Shown here in pieces: positions 9,337-18,279 of a stretch of DNA of 64,000 nucleotides. The translations under genes and the position numbers were made by a program. This stretch comes from Betaproteobacteria bacterium UKL13-2. Lineage in GTDB: Bacteria; Pseudomonadota; Gammaproteobacteria; Burkholderiales; Usitatibacteraceae. The number at the start of each line of letters is the position of its first letter. The stretch's first letter is position 1. The DNA is taken from assembly GCA_001602455.1 (NCBI GenBank), contig CP012157.1:1979733-2043732 (forward strand). Direction: 5' to 3'. A model generated the notes under the pieces. It ran no database searches. It was not told the DNA's origin and saw nothing but the letters and a program-made list of their open reading frames with translations.

Positions 9337-10380
9337 ATGGGTGCCTACATACTAAGAAGAATTGGACAAATGGTGCCGACACTCGCCGGCGTGATGTTGC
9401 TCATATTCGTTTTGTTCAATGCGGTTGGTGGTGACCCTGCGCTGGTCTTGGCAGGAAAAATTACCAACAAAGAACAGATTGAGAACATCCGTAAGCAGCT
9501 CGGGGTGGATCAGCCTTGGTACGTACAGATGGGCTACTTCGGCTTTGAAGTCGCGACCGGCTTTACATGTACCTGGCGCTCCTTCACAGAAAAGCCTGAG
9601 CCGCCCAAGAGTGACCCCAAGGCCGACACCAAGGCAGCACCGAAAGCAGCACCACCAAGTGGCTGTCAGGCGGTGCGTTCGTGGGCAACCAACGAAGAAG
9701 TGCCCAAGATTCTGGCCACACGTATCGGGCCCACGCTGTCGATCATGATTCCGGTGTTGGTGCTGGAAACCATCATCGCCATCTTCTTGGCGATCGGTGT
9801 GGCCTACGTTCGCGGCACCTTGACCGACCGAATGATCATGATGATCTGTACGGTTGCAATGTCCATTTCGTTCTTGGTCTACATCATCGTTGCACAGTAT
9901 TACTTTGGCTTTAAGTGGGGTGTCTTCCCGGTGCAAGGCTGGAGTGATAACTTCTGGAAGAACATGGTGACCTATGCACCGCTGCCGATCATGCTGGCGA
10001 TTTTTGTCGGCTTGGCACCTGCATTGCGCCTCTATCGCAGCTTTTTCCTGGACGAAATCAATAGCGACTACGTCCGCACCGCCCGCGCGAAGGGACTATC
10101 AGAAAATAAAGTTTTGCTTAAACACGTAATGCGTAACGCGATGATCCCCATCATCACCAACGTTGGTATTGCCATCCCCAGTTTGTTTGTGGGGTCGTTC
10201 TTGTTGGAATCGTTCTTCTCGATCCCCGGGCTGGGGCGTGAGATCTTGGTCGCGGTAAACCGTTCGGACTTCCCGGTCATCAAGGCGGCAACCGTGTATC
10301 TTGCAATGATTACCATGATCATCAATTTGCTGGTGGATATTACCTATAAGGCTATCGACCCGCGGGTGACATTCAAATGA
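9337..10380 (+). CDS. ABC transporter permease, DppB/OppB type, with inserted periplasmic loop
   Basis: Inner-membrane permease with N-terminal YILRRIGQMVPTLAGVMLLI and the cytoplasmic coupling motif DYVRTARAKGLSENKVLLKHV, which contacts the ATPase; it ends DPRVTFK as the family usually does. 347 residues. Between the first membrane segment and SWATNEEV there is an extra stretch of about 35 residues, roughly 80-115, rich in Pro, Lys and Ala (EKPEPPKSDPKADTKAAPKA), flanked by two cysteines (TCTW and SGCQ). Related permeases that I know go directly into this Trp-Ala-Thr-Asn segment. Start ATG follows GAGGGAGGCCC. Confidence 0.9.
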   Translation: MGAYILRRIGQMVPTLAGVMLLIFVLFNAVGGDPALVLAGKITNKEQIENIRKQLGVDQPWYVQMGYFGFEVATGFTCTWRSFTEKPEPPKSDPKADTKAAPKAAPPSGCQAVRSWATNEEVPKILATRIGPTLSIMIPVLVLETIIAIFLAIGVAYVRGTLTDRMIMMICTVAMSISFLVYIIVAQYYFGFKWGVFPVQGWSDNFWKNMVTYAPLPIMLAIFVGLAPALRLYRSFFLDEINSDYVRTARAKGLSENKVLLKHVMRNAMIPIITNVGIAIPSLFVGSFLLESFFSIPGLGREILVAVNRSDFPVIKAATVYLAMITMIINLLVDITYKAIDPRVTFK

Positions 10381-10432
10381 AAGCCAAAAGTTCTAACGCA
10401 ACTGCGTTGTTGCACGTCGATTTTCATGGATT

Positions 10433-10452
10433 CGTGTACAAACACGTACACG
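10433..10452. other. Small hairpin between permease genes
   Basis: CGTGTAC and GTACACG form a perfect 7-bp stem with a 6-base loop. It lies in the 193-bp gap between the two permease genes. The gap also has a 66-codon open frame that I regard as spurious. The hairpin might affect mRNA stability; no T-run follows, so it is not a terminator. Confidence 0.35.
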
Positions 10453-10573
10453 TCGTCCCCGAAAACACGACCTGCGCCTCGCATCTGCGTGATCCTTTTG
10501 ACTTTCAGATCACGCTATATGAAGTTATTGCCCGCGCGGTGCTGCCACGCGCAAGTTTTCTGAGGAGTACGTT

Positions 10574-11641
10574 ATGAGTGCTGTGCTAAATCAACCTCCC
10601 TCGGTGCCTGTCGCCGCACCGCTCCACCAGCCGTCCCCCGGACTTTGGATGCTAGCGTGGCGTCGACTCAAGCGCGATAAGATCGGTATGACAGCGCTCG
10701 TTGTTGTCATTTTCTTCCTCTTGCTAATGGCAGGTTCATACACGGGACTTGTGGCCAAGAACTGGTCAAAGGAAGTCGGTGTTTCGTACGCCAATCCGAG
10801 TTTTATGGCGGGTGCGGAAAATCTTGAGGCGGTGCAGGCGGCGCAGAAAGACACTTCCGCAAAGGTGCCATTCGTGGACTTGTCGGATATCGACCCACTT
10901 GCACCGAAGTATGCAGAGTGGGCGAAACGAACCGCTGAAATCAAAATCACCGACACGCCCCGCGCCGATACCCTTTTGTTTGGCGGCGACAAGTGGGGAC
11001 GCGACGTTATTCAGAAGGCCATCAAGGGGGCTGAAACGTCGATTTTTGTCGGCCTGGTTGCGGCGCTGCTGGCCACCATTATCGGTACGGTACTCGGTGC
11101 GATCTCCGGTTACATGGGCGGCAAGACTGGCGACTTCTTGGAATGGTTTTACAACGTTTTCACCTCCATTCCCTACATCCTGCTGATCTTGGCGTTCGCG
11201 GCGGTGTTCAAACGCGGCCTCGATACCATCATCTTTATTTTGGCTTTCACCGGCTGGACGGGTATCTATCGTTTGGTGCGTGCCGAGTACATCAAACACG
11301 CTTCACGCGAATACGTGAAAGCGGCACAGGCTATCGGGGCATCCCACACGCGTCGTATGTTTGTACACATCCTGCCAAACGTCTCACACGTTTGTTTGGT
11401 TCAACTTTCACAACACGTTGTGCAGTTCATCAAAGCCGAAGTGATCTTGTCATTCCTAGGGTTGGGTGTCCCAGTCGATTCCGTGTCATGGGGTACCATG
11501 CTCGCCGAAGCGCAATCTGAGCTCGTCATCGGCAAATGGTGGCAACTGGTCGCGGCGTCGGTTTCGATGGCGTTGCTTGTCACGGCCTTCTCGATGCTCA
11601 CGGATTCACTGCGTGATGCGCTCGATCCAAAGATTAAATAA
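10574..11641 (+). CDS. ABC transporter permease, DppC/OppC type
   Basis: Second inner-membrane permease, 355 residues. The N-terminal cytoplasmic WMLAWRRLKRDKIGMTALVV is the OppC_N signature, and the coupling loop REYVKAAQAIGASHTRRMFV lies in the C-terminal half. A sizeable periplasmic segment (residues about 60-135) follows the first membrane span. It ends TDSLRDALDPKIK, the standard family terminus. RBS GAGGAG at 10561-10566. It pairs with the upstream permease to form the transport channel. Confidence 0.92.
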   Translation: MSAVLNQPPSVPVAAPLHQPSPGLWMLAWRRLKRDKIGMTALVVVIFFLLLMAGSYTGLVAKNWSKEVGVSYANPSFMAGAENLEAVQAAQKDTSAKVPFVDLSDIDPLAPKYAEWAKRTAEIKITDTPRADTLLFGGDKWGRDVIQKAIKGAETSIFVGLVAALLATIIGTVLGAISGYMGGKTGDFLEWFYNVFTSIPYILLILAFAAVFKRGLDTIIFILAFTGWTGIYRLVRAEYIKHASREYVKAAQAIGASHTRRMFVHILPNVSHVCLVQLSQHVVQFIKAEVILSFLGLGVPVDSVSWGTMLAEAQSELVIGKWWQLVAASVSMALLVTAFSMLTDSLRDALDPKIK

Positions 11642-11650
11642 AGAACGACT

Positions 11651-11772
11651 CCTCCCTTTGAAAAAGGGAGGTGGGGAGGGATTTAAGATGTTGAATAATT
11701 AGTGCTCGGCGTAATCAACCGCCGTGGCAACAGTACCGTAAATCCCCCTCGGTCCCCCTTTTTCAAAGGGGG
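11651..11772. repeat. Inverted-repeat element between permease and ATPase genes
   Basis: The left arm at 11651-11684 (CCTCCCTTTGAAAAAGGGAG, then GTGGGGAGGGATTT) is mirrored by the right arm at 11740-11772 (AAATCCCCCTCGGTCCCCCT, then TTTTCAAAGGGGG), with 55 bp between. Such pairs, seen in many genomes as small non-coding mobile repeats, would fold into a long stem in mRNA inside this operon. No gene inside. Confidence 0.7.
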
Positions 11773-11818
11773 AAGACAACCAGAAGTGGCACATTGACTA
11801 GAAGCGAGATTTACACCC

Positions 11819-13519
11819 ATGGATAACCTGCTCGAAGTACAAAGTCTCAACGTCAAGTTCCGCCTCGATGGCGGTACCATTTTTGATGCCGTCAAAGGTG
11901 TTTCCTTTGATGTGCCTCGCAACTCGACGGTCGCCCTCGTCGGTGAATCGGGTTCCGGCAAATCTGTTTCGGCAATGTCGATCGTGCGTCTGCTACCACC
12001 TGAGCAAGCGATCTTGTCGCCGGACAGTAAGATTCTGTTCAACGGACAGAATTTGTTGACGCTCGATGACGTGCCGATGCGAAGCATTCGCGGCAAAGAG
12101 ATCTCGGTGATTTTCCAGGAGCCGATGACGTCTTTGAACCCCGTCTTTACTTGCGGCGACCAGATCGCTGAGACGCTGCGGCTGCACATGGAAATGACGC
12201 GCAAACAAGCGTGGGCGCGTGCCGAAGAGTTGATGAATGAAGTTGGCATTCCGACGCCGAAGCTGCGGATGCATTCATTCCCGCACGAGATGTCGGGTGG
12301 TCAGCAACAGCGTGTCATGATCGCGATGGCGATTGCCTGCGAGCCGAAGTTGTTGATTGCAGACGAGCCGACTACGGCGCTCGACGTGACCATCCAGAAG
12401 CAGATTCTGGATTTGATCGGGTCACTCCAGCAAAAACACAAGATGTCGGTGTTATTCATTACCCATGATCTTGCGGTGGTCGGTGAGATCGCCGACCATG
12501 TTGTGGTGATGCAGCAAGGTGAGATTAAAGAGAAGGGCACCGCCAAAGCAATTTTTGAAGCGCCGCAACATCCGTATACCAAAGCGCTTTTGTCGTGCCG
12601 TCCGAATGTCGATTCGCGTCCGAAGCGTCTGCCCGTCATCGAAGACTTCCTGCGTCCAGAAGGTTTGCGGCCAGAGAATCTCACCCAGCAAACCCGGGGT
12701 TATGCGGCTGATGATGAAATCGTGCTCGACGTTCGCAATCTGTCGAAGCGGTTTCAACTCAAGGATGGCTTATTCAAGAAGCGTGAAGTCGCCGCCGTGA
12801 AAGGCGCGTCGTTCAAACTCGCGCGCGGCAAGACGCTTGGCTTGGTGGGTGAATCAGGGTCGGGCAAGACCACGGTTGGCTTGACGCTCATGCGTTTACA
12901 CAGCGCCTCGGGCGGCGAAGTGTTGTTTGACGGCGTGGATTTGCTGAAGCTCTCCGAGAAGGAGATGATGAAATACAAACGTCGCATTCAAATCGTCTTC
13001 CAAAACCCCTATGCGTCGCTTAACCCGCGCTTCACCGTCGGCCAGATTTTGTTGGAGCCGATGAACATTCACAAGATCGGCGTCAATGAGCAGGAACGGG
13101 TGCAGATGGCGATGGCACTATTGAAACGCGTCGGTATGCCAGAGGTGTCGTTCTACAAGTATCCACACGAGTTTTCTGGCGGCCAGCGTCAGCGTATCGC
13201 CATCGCGCGCTGTTTAACGATGAAGCCTGACGTGCTGATTTGTGATGAGTCGGTATCGGCATTGGACGTCTCCGTGCAGGCACAGGTGCTGAATTTGTTG
13301 CAGGACCTGCAAGACGAGTACAAGATGAGTTACATCTTTATCTCGCACGACTTGGCGGTGGTGAAGTACATCTCCGACGAGGTAATGGTCATGTCCGAGG
13401 GGGACGTGGTCGAAGTGGCGAACTCGGATGAGATTTATCTCAACCCCAAGCAGGAATACACCAAGAAGCTTCTTGGCTCCATCCCTAAAGGTTGGCAGCC
13501 AAGTCAGGCAGCGGGGTAA
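11819..13519 (+). CDS. ABC transporter, two fused ATPase domains (DppD-DppF / YejF-like)
   Basis: One 566-residue protein with two complete nucleotide-binding domains. The first has Walker A GESGSGKS near 41-48, signature SGGQQQR near 160 and Walker B LLIADEP. The second has GESGSGKT near 343-350, signature SGGQRQR near 445 and Walker B VLICDES. It powers the two permeases from the cytoplasmic side. With three binding proteins, two permeases and this protein, the transporter is complete. It is separated from the permease gene by the inverted-repeat element. The specificity (dipeptide, oligopeptide or peptide antibiotic) cannot be read from sequence. Confidence 0.95.
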   Translation: MDNLLEVQSLNVKFRLDGGTIFDAVKGVSFDVPRNSTVALVGESGSGKSVSAMSIVRLLPPEQAILSPDSKILFNGQNLLTLDDVPMRSIRGKEISVIFQEPMTSLNPVFTCGDQIAETLRLHMEMTRKQAWARAEELMNEVGIPTPKLRMHSFPHEMSGGQQQRVMIAMAIACEPKLLIADEPTTALDVTIQKQILDLIGSLQQKHKMSVLFITHDLAVVGEIADHVVVMQQGEIKEKGTAKAIFEAPQHPYTKALLSCRPNVDSRPKRLPVIEDFLRPEGLRPENLTQQTRGYAADDEIVLDVRNLSKRFQLKDGLFKKREVAAVKGASFKLARGKTLGLVGESGSGKTTVGLTLMRLHSASGGEVLFDGVDLLKLSEKEMMKYKRRIQIVFQNPYASLNPRFTVGQILLEPMNIHKIGVNEQERVQMAMALLKRVGMPEVSFYKYPHEFSGGQRQRIAIARCLTMKPDVLICDESVSALDVSVQAQVLNLLQDLQDEYKMSYIFISHDLAVVKYISDEVMVMSEGDVVEVANSDEIYLNPKQEYTKKLLGSIPKGWQPSQAAG

Positions 13520-13591
13520 TGTGTTCTGTTGTTGATCGCCCGCTCAGCGTCGCAGTGTGGGCTTGGTTGCCTTAGTTGTTTTAGTTGTCTT

Positions 13592-13609
13592 AGCCACCTT
13601 GGGGTGGCT
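13592..13609. terminator. Possible bidirectional terminator hairpin
   Basis: AGCCACC and GGTGGCT form a perfect 7-bp stem with a 4-base loop in the 130 bp between the converging ATPase and transglycosylase genes. No strong T-run follows on either strand, so its terminator role is only positional inference. Confidence 0.35.
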
Positions 13610-13650
13610 CATCGGCGTTCAGCGCTAAGACTAAGGCTGGGGCTGGGGTG

Positions 13651-15453
13651 TTAGCCGACAATCGAGATTCTTGCCCCCGGTCTGAGGATAGAGTTGGCTT
13701 TAAGCCGATTAATGGCGAGGAGCGAATCAACCGTGGTCTGGAACTTTCGTGCGATGCCGTAGAGCGTATCGCCGCTACGCACGACGTAGGTTGACGTTTT
13801 CCGCGTAGGCGACGATTTGGGCGAGATGCCAGATCTCGGTGTCGCCGTTTGAATCGCGGCACTGGTCGTGTTCAAACTGCCCAAGACAGGAGCCGCAAAA
13901 TTTGCCGCGGCGGCGGTCGGAACCCGCAGCACTTGACCCCTTGCAATGGTGTTTGATTGGAGCTGATTCTCCGCCTTCACTTGGCTGAGCGGTAATCCTG
14001 CGCGTTTGGCGATAGAAAACAATGTGTCGCCTTGCACCACCTGGTACGTCATCCACGCCGAGGCGATTGTGGTGGTGACGGCATCATTTGGCGCGGCGGG
14101 CGCGTCAATGTTCCCTGTGGTCGCGGTTAACTCAGCCGACAAATTTGCGGCAACACGGGGGCTGCTCGACTCATTTTTGTTGTCGCGCTTAAGTCCTACG
14201 AGCCGCAGCGAACCCGACATGGTCGGACTTTTTAGCAGCGGTCCGTCATCGCCGTCCGTGATCGCGCCATAGAGTTGTTCCCGTTTCAACGCGACTTTTT
14301 TGTCGAACGCTTCTCGAATCGCGTTTGCGTCCTTGGGATTGGGTGCCATGAAATTCACCGGTGCCGTGAAGCGCCCCTTCTTTTCTCTAAAGGGGCCATT
14401 GGTGGCGCGCATATACGCTGCGGTCATGCCATGCTGTCTAGCGACAGCGTCGACCGATTCGCCCTTTTTGGCTGAGACCGTCGTCCACGAGACCATCGGC
14501 GCATTGAGTGTCCGATAGAGATCGAGGTTGAACTTAAATATGTCAGCGTGTTCGACGGGGACAAGGAAAAATCCTGTTCCTGACGAGGCGACCGGCTTGC
14601 TGAAAGCAGGATTTAGCTGGTTGAAGGATTCTGTTTCCATCTCTGCTAGTTTTGCCGCAAGGCTCACGTCAATTTTTTCGGGTGCGGGAACTATCGAAAA
14701 GAATGGTCTGTTCTCGACTGGCGGAAGGTCGATACCATAACTGGCTGGCGACAAGATGATGTTCTTGACGGCGATTAGCTTGGGTACATAAGCTTTCGTT
14801 TCGTTGGGTAGCCGAAGGCTGGAAAAATCGGTTGGCAGACCACGTTTTTGGTTGTAGGCGATTGCCCGACCCACGCAGCCTTCGCCGCAGTTATAAGCGG
14901 CAAATGCATGCTCCCAAGAATTAAACATTCCATACAGCTTCGAGAGGTAGTCCAATGCCGCGTTGGTCGACAACAAGACATCTCGGCGGTTATCGGTCAT
15001 CCAATCTTGTTTCAGCCCAAAGTTTTTGCCCGTCGAGGGGATGAATTGCCACATTCCGGATGCGTTTGCCCTCGAATAGGCTTGCGGGTTGAAGGCGCTC
15101 TCGATAATCGGCAGCAGCACGATTTCAGTCGGCATTCCGCGCTTTTCGACTTCTTCCATGATGTGATACAAGTAGCGAGAGCCACGCTCAACAAAGCGCT
15201 TGATGTAGTCAGGGCGGTTTGCGTACCAAAGCTCTTGGTCTTGCACGAGCGGCGAGTTGAGTTCCCCCATTACGAAGCCACGGCGTACGCGCTGCCACAG
15301 GTCGGACTCAATCGTCATGGCTTGCGTCTGCGGCGTTGACTGATCGACTTCGATGGCCGATTCTGTCTCGGGCGGCGGCGAGGTGGTTTGTGCGATGCCA
15401 GTGCCATTGGCCAAAATCAGCCCGGCGAGAGCAATAGTTAGTGTTTTACGCAT
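13651..15453 (-). CDS. mltD: Membrane-bound lytic murein transglycosylase, MltD-like, with two LysM domains
   Basis: Cleaves peptidoglycan glycan strands in the periplasm with formation of anhydro-muramic ends. From the ATG at 15453 the 600-residue protein has a signal peptide (MRKTLTIALAGLILANGTGI) and an SLT domain whose catalytic Glu is in PIIESAFNPQAYSRANASG, followed by MWQFIPSTGKNFGL. There is a long middle region, then two C-terminal LysM repeats beginning TYQVVQGDTLFSIAKRAGL and TYVVRSGDTLYGIARKFQ. A longer reading from 15483 is possible. A TATAAT six bases before the ATG suggests a leaderless transcript. Confidence 0.9.
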   Translation of the reverse strand: MRKTLTIALAGLILANGTGIAQTTSPPPETESAIEVDQSTPQTQAMTIESDLWQRVRRGFVMGELNSPLVQDQELWYANRPDYIKRFVERGSRYLYHIMEEVEKRGMPTEIVLLPIIESAFNPQAYSRANASGMWQFIPSTGKNFGLKQDWMTDNRRDVLLSTNAALDYLSKLYGMFNSWEHAFAAYNCGEGCVGRAIAYNQKRGLPTDFSSLRLPNETKAYVPKLIAVKNIILSPASYGIDLPPVENRPFFSIVPAPEKIDVSLAAKLAEMETESFNQLNPAFSKPVASSGTGFFLVPVEHADIFKFNLDLYRTLNAPMVSWTTVSAKKGESVDAVARQHGMTAAYMRATNGPFREKKGRFTAPVNFMAPNPKDANAIREAFDKKVALKREQLYGAITDGDDGPLLKSPTMSGSLRLVGLKRDNKNESSSPRVAANLSAELTATTGNIDAPAAPNDAVTTTIASAWMTYQVVQGDTLFSIAKRAGLPLSQVKAENQLQSNTIARGQVLRVPTAAAANFAAPVLGSLNTTSAAIQTATPRSGISPKSSPTRKTSTYVVRSGDTLYGIARKFQTTVDSLLAINRLKANSILRPGARISIVG

Positions 15454-15459
15454 GGCTGC

Positions 15460-15465
15460 ATTATA
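15460..15465 (-). promoter_or_regulatory. Candidate -10 box of mltD (leaderless spacing)
   Basis: TATAAT on the minus strand ends six bases before the preferred mltD ATG. With the usual 6-7 bases from -10 to the start of transcription, the mRNA would begin at or next to the ATG. No good -35 hexamer is visible at 17 bp. Confidence 0.4.
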
Positions 15466-15489
15466 GCGGTCGTCAAACGGCACGTCTTA

Positions 15490-15623
15490 GGGCACTTCTA
15501 TAAACCTGCTGCGTGGGCGAATTTCGCGCCTGCGGTGCTCGCCGTAAACTGGGTATGTGTCCCGTGTTTGCCAAACCGGTCGGCACGAACTTCGCCCGCT
15601 CGCGACGGTTTCGAGAAGCTCCC
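15490..15623. repeat. 134-bp palindromic intergenic repeat, copy B (opposite orientation)
   Basis: Reverse complement of copies A and C: begins GGGCACTTCTATAAACCTGC, contains the CTGGGTATGTGTCCCGTG core and ends GACGGTTTCGAGAAGCTCCC. Same 134-bp length. It lies just upstream of the mltD start and downstream of the acetyltransferase gene, so it sits in or next to the mltD promoter region. No companion hairpin repeat is seen here. Confidence 0.8.
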
Positions 15624-15679
15624 CTTACGCCAACCCCTAATTGAAAGAGGGGATGCAGTTACCTGTGTCTGCACAGGCA

Positions 15680-16183
15680 CTACCGAAGCGAGCTGGCTGC
15701 TGCGGCTAACTTGGTGAACTCGCCGTCTGTCAGCCTAACTAAATGCCATTCTGGAAGAATTGACGCGCCGAGCGAGCGATAGAAATCGATTGAAGGTTTG
15801 TTCCAGTCGAGCACCCGCCACTCGAACCTTCCGCATTGACGTTGCTGCGCCAGCGTTGACAAATAGATGAGCAGGGCTTTGCCGTGCCCGCGACCGCGCG
15901 CTTCTGGGATGATGAAGAGGTCTTCCAAATACAGGCCGCGCTTGCACAGGAATGTCGAGAACGTGGTGAAGTAGATTGCGAACCCGACTATTTTTTCGTC
16001 ATCTGCAACCAGACAACACTCGCACGAAGGCTGTGCGCCAAATAGCGCGTCTGCCAGCATGGTCGTATTGCCGCTCACCATGTGCGCCAGCTTTTCATAC
16101 TCGGCGAGTTGCTCAATGAGGTTAAAGATTGTCGGGATGTCCTCAGGCGTTGCCGCACGGATGTTACGTCGGTGAATAGGCAT
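15680..16183 (-). CDS. GNAT family N-acetyltransferase
   Basis: 167 residues from the ATG at 16183 (MPIHRRNIRAATPEDIPTIF). The acetyl-CoA loop is EARGRGHGKALL, and FEWRVLDWNKPSIDFYRSLG follows, a pattern shared with diamine/polyamine acetyltransferases of the SAT1 group. Substrate not provable. It follows gloB on the same strand after 11 bp, so the two are probably cotranscribed. An upstream in-frame extension to 16315 overlaps gloB and is basic and low quality, hence rejected. Confidence 0.8.
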   Translation of the reverse strand: MPIHRRNIRAATPEDIPTIFNLIEQLAEYEKLAHMVSGNTTMLADALFGAQPSCECCLVADDEKIVGFAIYFTTFSTFLCKRGLYLEDLFIIPEARGRGHGKALLIYLSTLAQQRQCGRFEWRVLDWNKPSIDFYRSLGASILPEWHLVRLTDGEFTKLAAAASSLR

Positions 16184-16194
16184 CGGTCGTCCGT

Positions 16195-16986
16195 TCAAAA
16201 ATTGTTTTTCCACTCGCGAAGAGCGCCAAACACTTGGGCGGGGGTCAGGTCGGCGCCGTCTCCCGGTATGGAAATGGCGCGCGCGGCTGCTCGTTTGACG
16301 TCCGCCACGTCCCACCGCAAGAATGGATTGGTTGATTGCTCCAGCGCGATGTCTGAAGGAACCGTCGGTTTACCCAGCTTTCTTTTTTTCGTCTCGCGCT
16401 CGATACGCGCCGCAAGTGCGATGTTGTTCGGTTCAACAGCCGAGGCGAATTTCAAATTTGATAACGTGTACTCGTGAGCGCAAAACACTTTTGTGTCTGG
16501 TGGGAGCGCAGCCAGTCGTGCCAGCGATGTCTGCATTTGTGGCGCGGTGCCCTCAAACATACGGCCGCAGCCGCCAGCGAACAAGGTATCGCCACAGAAA
16601 ACCCAGCGCAGCGCGGGCGCGTAGTAGGCAACATGACCGATGGTATGTCCAGGAACCGACATGACACGCAACGCAATATCGGGCTGTCGGATTGAAATGC
16701 AGTCTAAGTCGCCCACTGCGTGCGTGCGCTCGCCGATGGGGTCAGCGGCGGGCGCATAAACGGGCACGACGTTTGGCGCGCTCCAGTCAAGAAGCGCCTT
16801 GATGCCGCCTGTATGGTCAGCGTGGTGATGTGTGACGAGAATGGCAGACAGCGTTAGCGCGTTCTTAGCCAGATAGTCAATCACCGGCGTTGCATCCCCA
16901 GGATCAACGGCGATCGCGTACACGCCGTCGTCAATGACCCAAAGGTAATTGTCTTTGAATGCAGGAACAGGAAAAGCATGCAGCAT
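16195..16986 (-). CDS. gloB: Hydroxyacylglutathione hydrolase (glyoxalase II)
   Basis: Hydrolyses S-D-lactoylglutathione to D-lactate and glutathione in methylglyoxal detoxification. The metallo-beta-lactamase fold metal motif THHHADHTGG lies near residues 52-61. Further ligands sit in VPGHTIGHVAYY and FCGDTLFAGGCGRMFEG, and the glutathione-binding tail has FCAHEYTLSNLKFA. 263 residues, close to the family norm. The start (MLHAFPVPAFKDNYLW) is conserved. It is divergent from the methyltransferase gene with only 40 bp between starts, the same neighbourhood as gloB-yafS-rnhA-dnaQ of Escherichia coli. Confidence 0.95.
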   Translation of the reverse strand: MLHAFPVPAFKDNYLWVIDDGVYAIAVDPGDATPVIDYLAKNALTLSAILVTHHHADHTGGIKALLDWSAPNVVPVYAPAADPIGERTHAVGDLDCISIRQPDIALRVMSVPGHTIGHVAYYAPALRWVFCGDTLFAGGCGRMFEGTAPQMQTSLARLAALPPDTKVFCAHEYTLSNLKFASAVEPNNIALAARIERETKKRKLGKPTVPSDIALEQSTNPFLRWDVADVKRAAARAISIPGDGADLTPAQVFGALREWKNNF

Positions 16987-17013
16987 TGATGGTGTTCAAT
17001 GACCAGTTCAGGG

Positions 17014-17019
17014 TAAAAT
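17014..17019 (+). promoter_or_regulatory. Candidate -10 box of the methyltransferase gene
   Basis: TAAAAT ends seven bases before the ATG at 17027. No Shine-Dalgarno precedes that ATG, so transcription may start at the start codon. The region is only 40 bp and must also hold the divergent gloB promoter. Confidence 0.35.
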
Positions 17020-17026
17020 TTTTTTC

Positions 17027-17761
17027 ATGATTACGCGGCAACCACTCAGTTTAGCCGAATGGCTCGATTCCCCGCTCGGCGACTACACGCTGAAGCGAGA
17101 GCGTGATTGGTTAGACACGACTGTGCCCGACATTTTTGGTTTCCATGCCGTCCAGCTCGGGTTGCCGACGCGCGACTTGCTGCGTGAGTCGCGCATCACG
17201 TATCGATGTACGGTTTCGCCGGACGGCCACCCTGATGTCCGTGCGCAGTTTCATGAGCTTCCGTTCGACCAACACTCGGTAGATCTGTGCCTGCTGCCCC
17301 ACACCTTGGAGTTTTCTGACACCCCGCATGAAGTGCTGCGGGAGGTTGATCGAATTGTTCGACCCGAGGGACGCATTCTCATTATCGGCTTCAACCCTTG
17401 GAGCCTGTTTGGACTGCGCCGCGCGTGGTCATCGGAAGGGGCACCGTGGAACGGCCATTTTGTCTCGCTGGTGCGCATGAAAGATTGGTTGCAGCTATTG
17501 AGTTTCGAGCCGTCTGGGGGCAAGCTTGCCTGCTACATCCCCCCATTTGCGAGTGAAAAATGGCAAGACAGGTTGGATTTTTTGGAATCGACGGGGGACC
17601 GTTGGTGGGGTGTAGCAGGTGGTGTCTATATGCTTGAGGCGGTAAAGCGCGTCCAAGGAATGCGCTTGATTGCACCGAAGTGGACAGCACGCGCTAAGCC
17701 AGAACGCAAGTACGCTGCTGCCGCCAATCGAGCGGGTGGACCCCTCCGCGTCGTGAAGTAG
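17027..17761 (+). CDS. Class I SAM-dependent methyltransferase, YafS-like
   Basis: 244 residues with a Methyltransf_11-like core. LPFDQHSVDLCLLPHTLEFS is the acidic motif II region, and EVDRIVRPEGRILIIGFNP is the post-core strand typical of small-molecule methyltransferases. The first glycine-rich SAM motif is not obvious, as in YafS proteins. Its place between gloB and rnhA supports orthology with yafS of E. coli, whose substrate is not established to my knowledge. Located in the cytoplasm. Confidence 0.8.
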   Translation: MITRQPLSLAEWLDSPLGDYTLKRERDWLDTTVPDIFGFHAVQLGLPTRDLLRESRITYRCTVSPDGHPDVRAQFHELPFDQHSVDLCLLPHTLEFSDTPHEVLREVDRIVRPEGRILIIGFNPWSLFGLRRAWSSEGAPWNGHFVSLVRMKDWLQLLSFEPSGGKLACYIPPFASEKWQDRLDFLESTGDRWWGVAGGVYMLEAVKRVQGMRLIAPKWTARAKPERKYAAAANRAGGPLRVVK

Positions 17762-17768
17762 GTGAGGT

Positions 17769-18233
17769 ATGACGCACAAGTCAAATGTCGTTGAAATTTA
17801 TGCGGACGGCGCATGCAAGGGTAATCCAGGGCTGGGCGGCTGGGGTGCATTCTTGCGCTTTGGTTCATCCGAGAAGGATATTTTTGGTGGCGAATCCAGC
17901 ACCACAAATAATCGGATGGAGTTACGTGCAGTGATCGAGGCGCTATTGTTACTGGTGCGTCCGTGTGAGGTTGTGGTTTATACCGATTCTTCATACGTGC
18001 AAAAAGGAATTTCAGAATGGATTCACGGCTGGAAGCGCAACGGCTGGCGGACTGCCGACAAAAAGCCGGTGAAGAATGATGACCTATGGCGACAGTTGGA
18101 CAGCTTGGTAGCTAAGCACCAGATTGAATTTCGTTGGGTCAAAGGCCACGCCGGCAACGAGGGCAACGAACGCGCGGACGCGCTAGCCAACCAAGGCGTG
18201 GCCGCTGCGAGCGGCGTGGTGACGCCGTCATGA
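17769..18233 (+). CDS. rnhA: Ribonuclease HI
   Basis: Degrades RNA in RNA-DNA hybrids. The 154-residue protein has the expected acidic active site: Asp in [17 protein letters not shown], Glu in [13 protein letters not shown], Asp in [13 protein letters not shown] and the final Asp in [11 protein letters not shown]. The [13 protein letters not shown] loop is typical. RBS GAGG lies just before the ATG, seven bases after the methyltransferase stop, so cotranscribed with it. Confidence 0.97.
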   Translation: MTHKSNVVEIYADGACKGNPGLGGWGAFLRFGSSEKDIFGGESSTTNNRMELRAVIEALLLLVRPCEVVVYTDSSYVQKGISEWIHGWKRNGWRTADKKPVKNDDLWRQLDSLVAKHQIEFRWVKGHAGNEGNERADALANQGVAAASGVVTPS

Positions 18234-18279
18234 GCCCCTATTTAAGATACAAATGCTTTGCTTTTATTGAGGGCAACTG

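Noticed and set aside
10377-10577. 66-codon frame between the permease genes
   Set aside because: No ribosome site and no recognisable protein features; likely chance.
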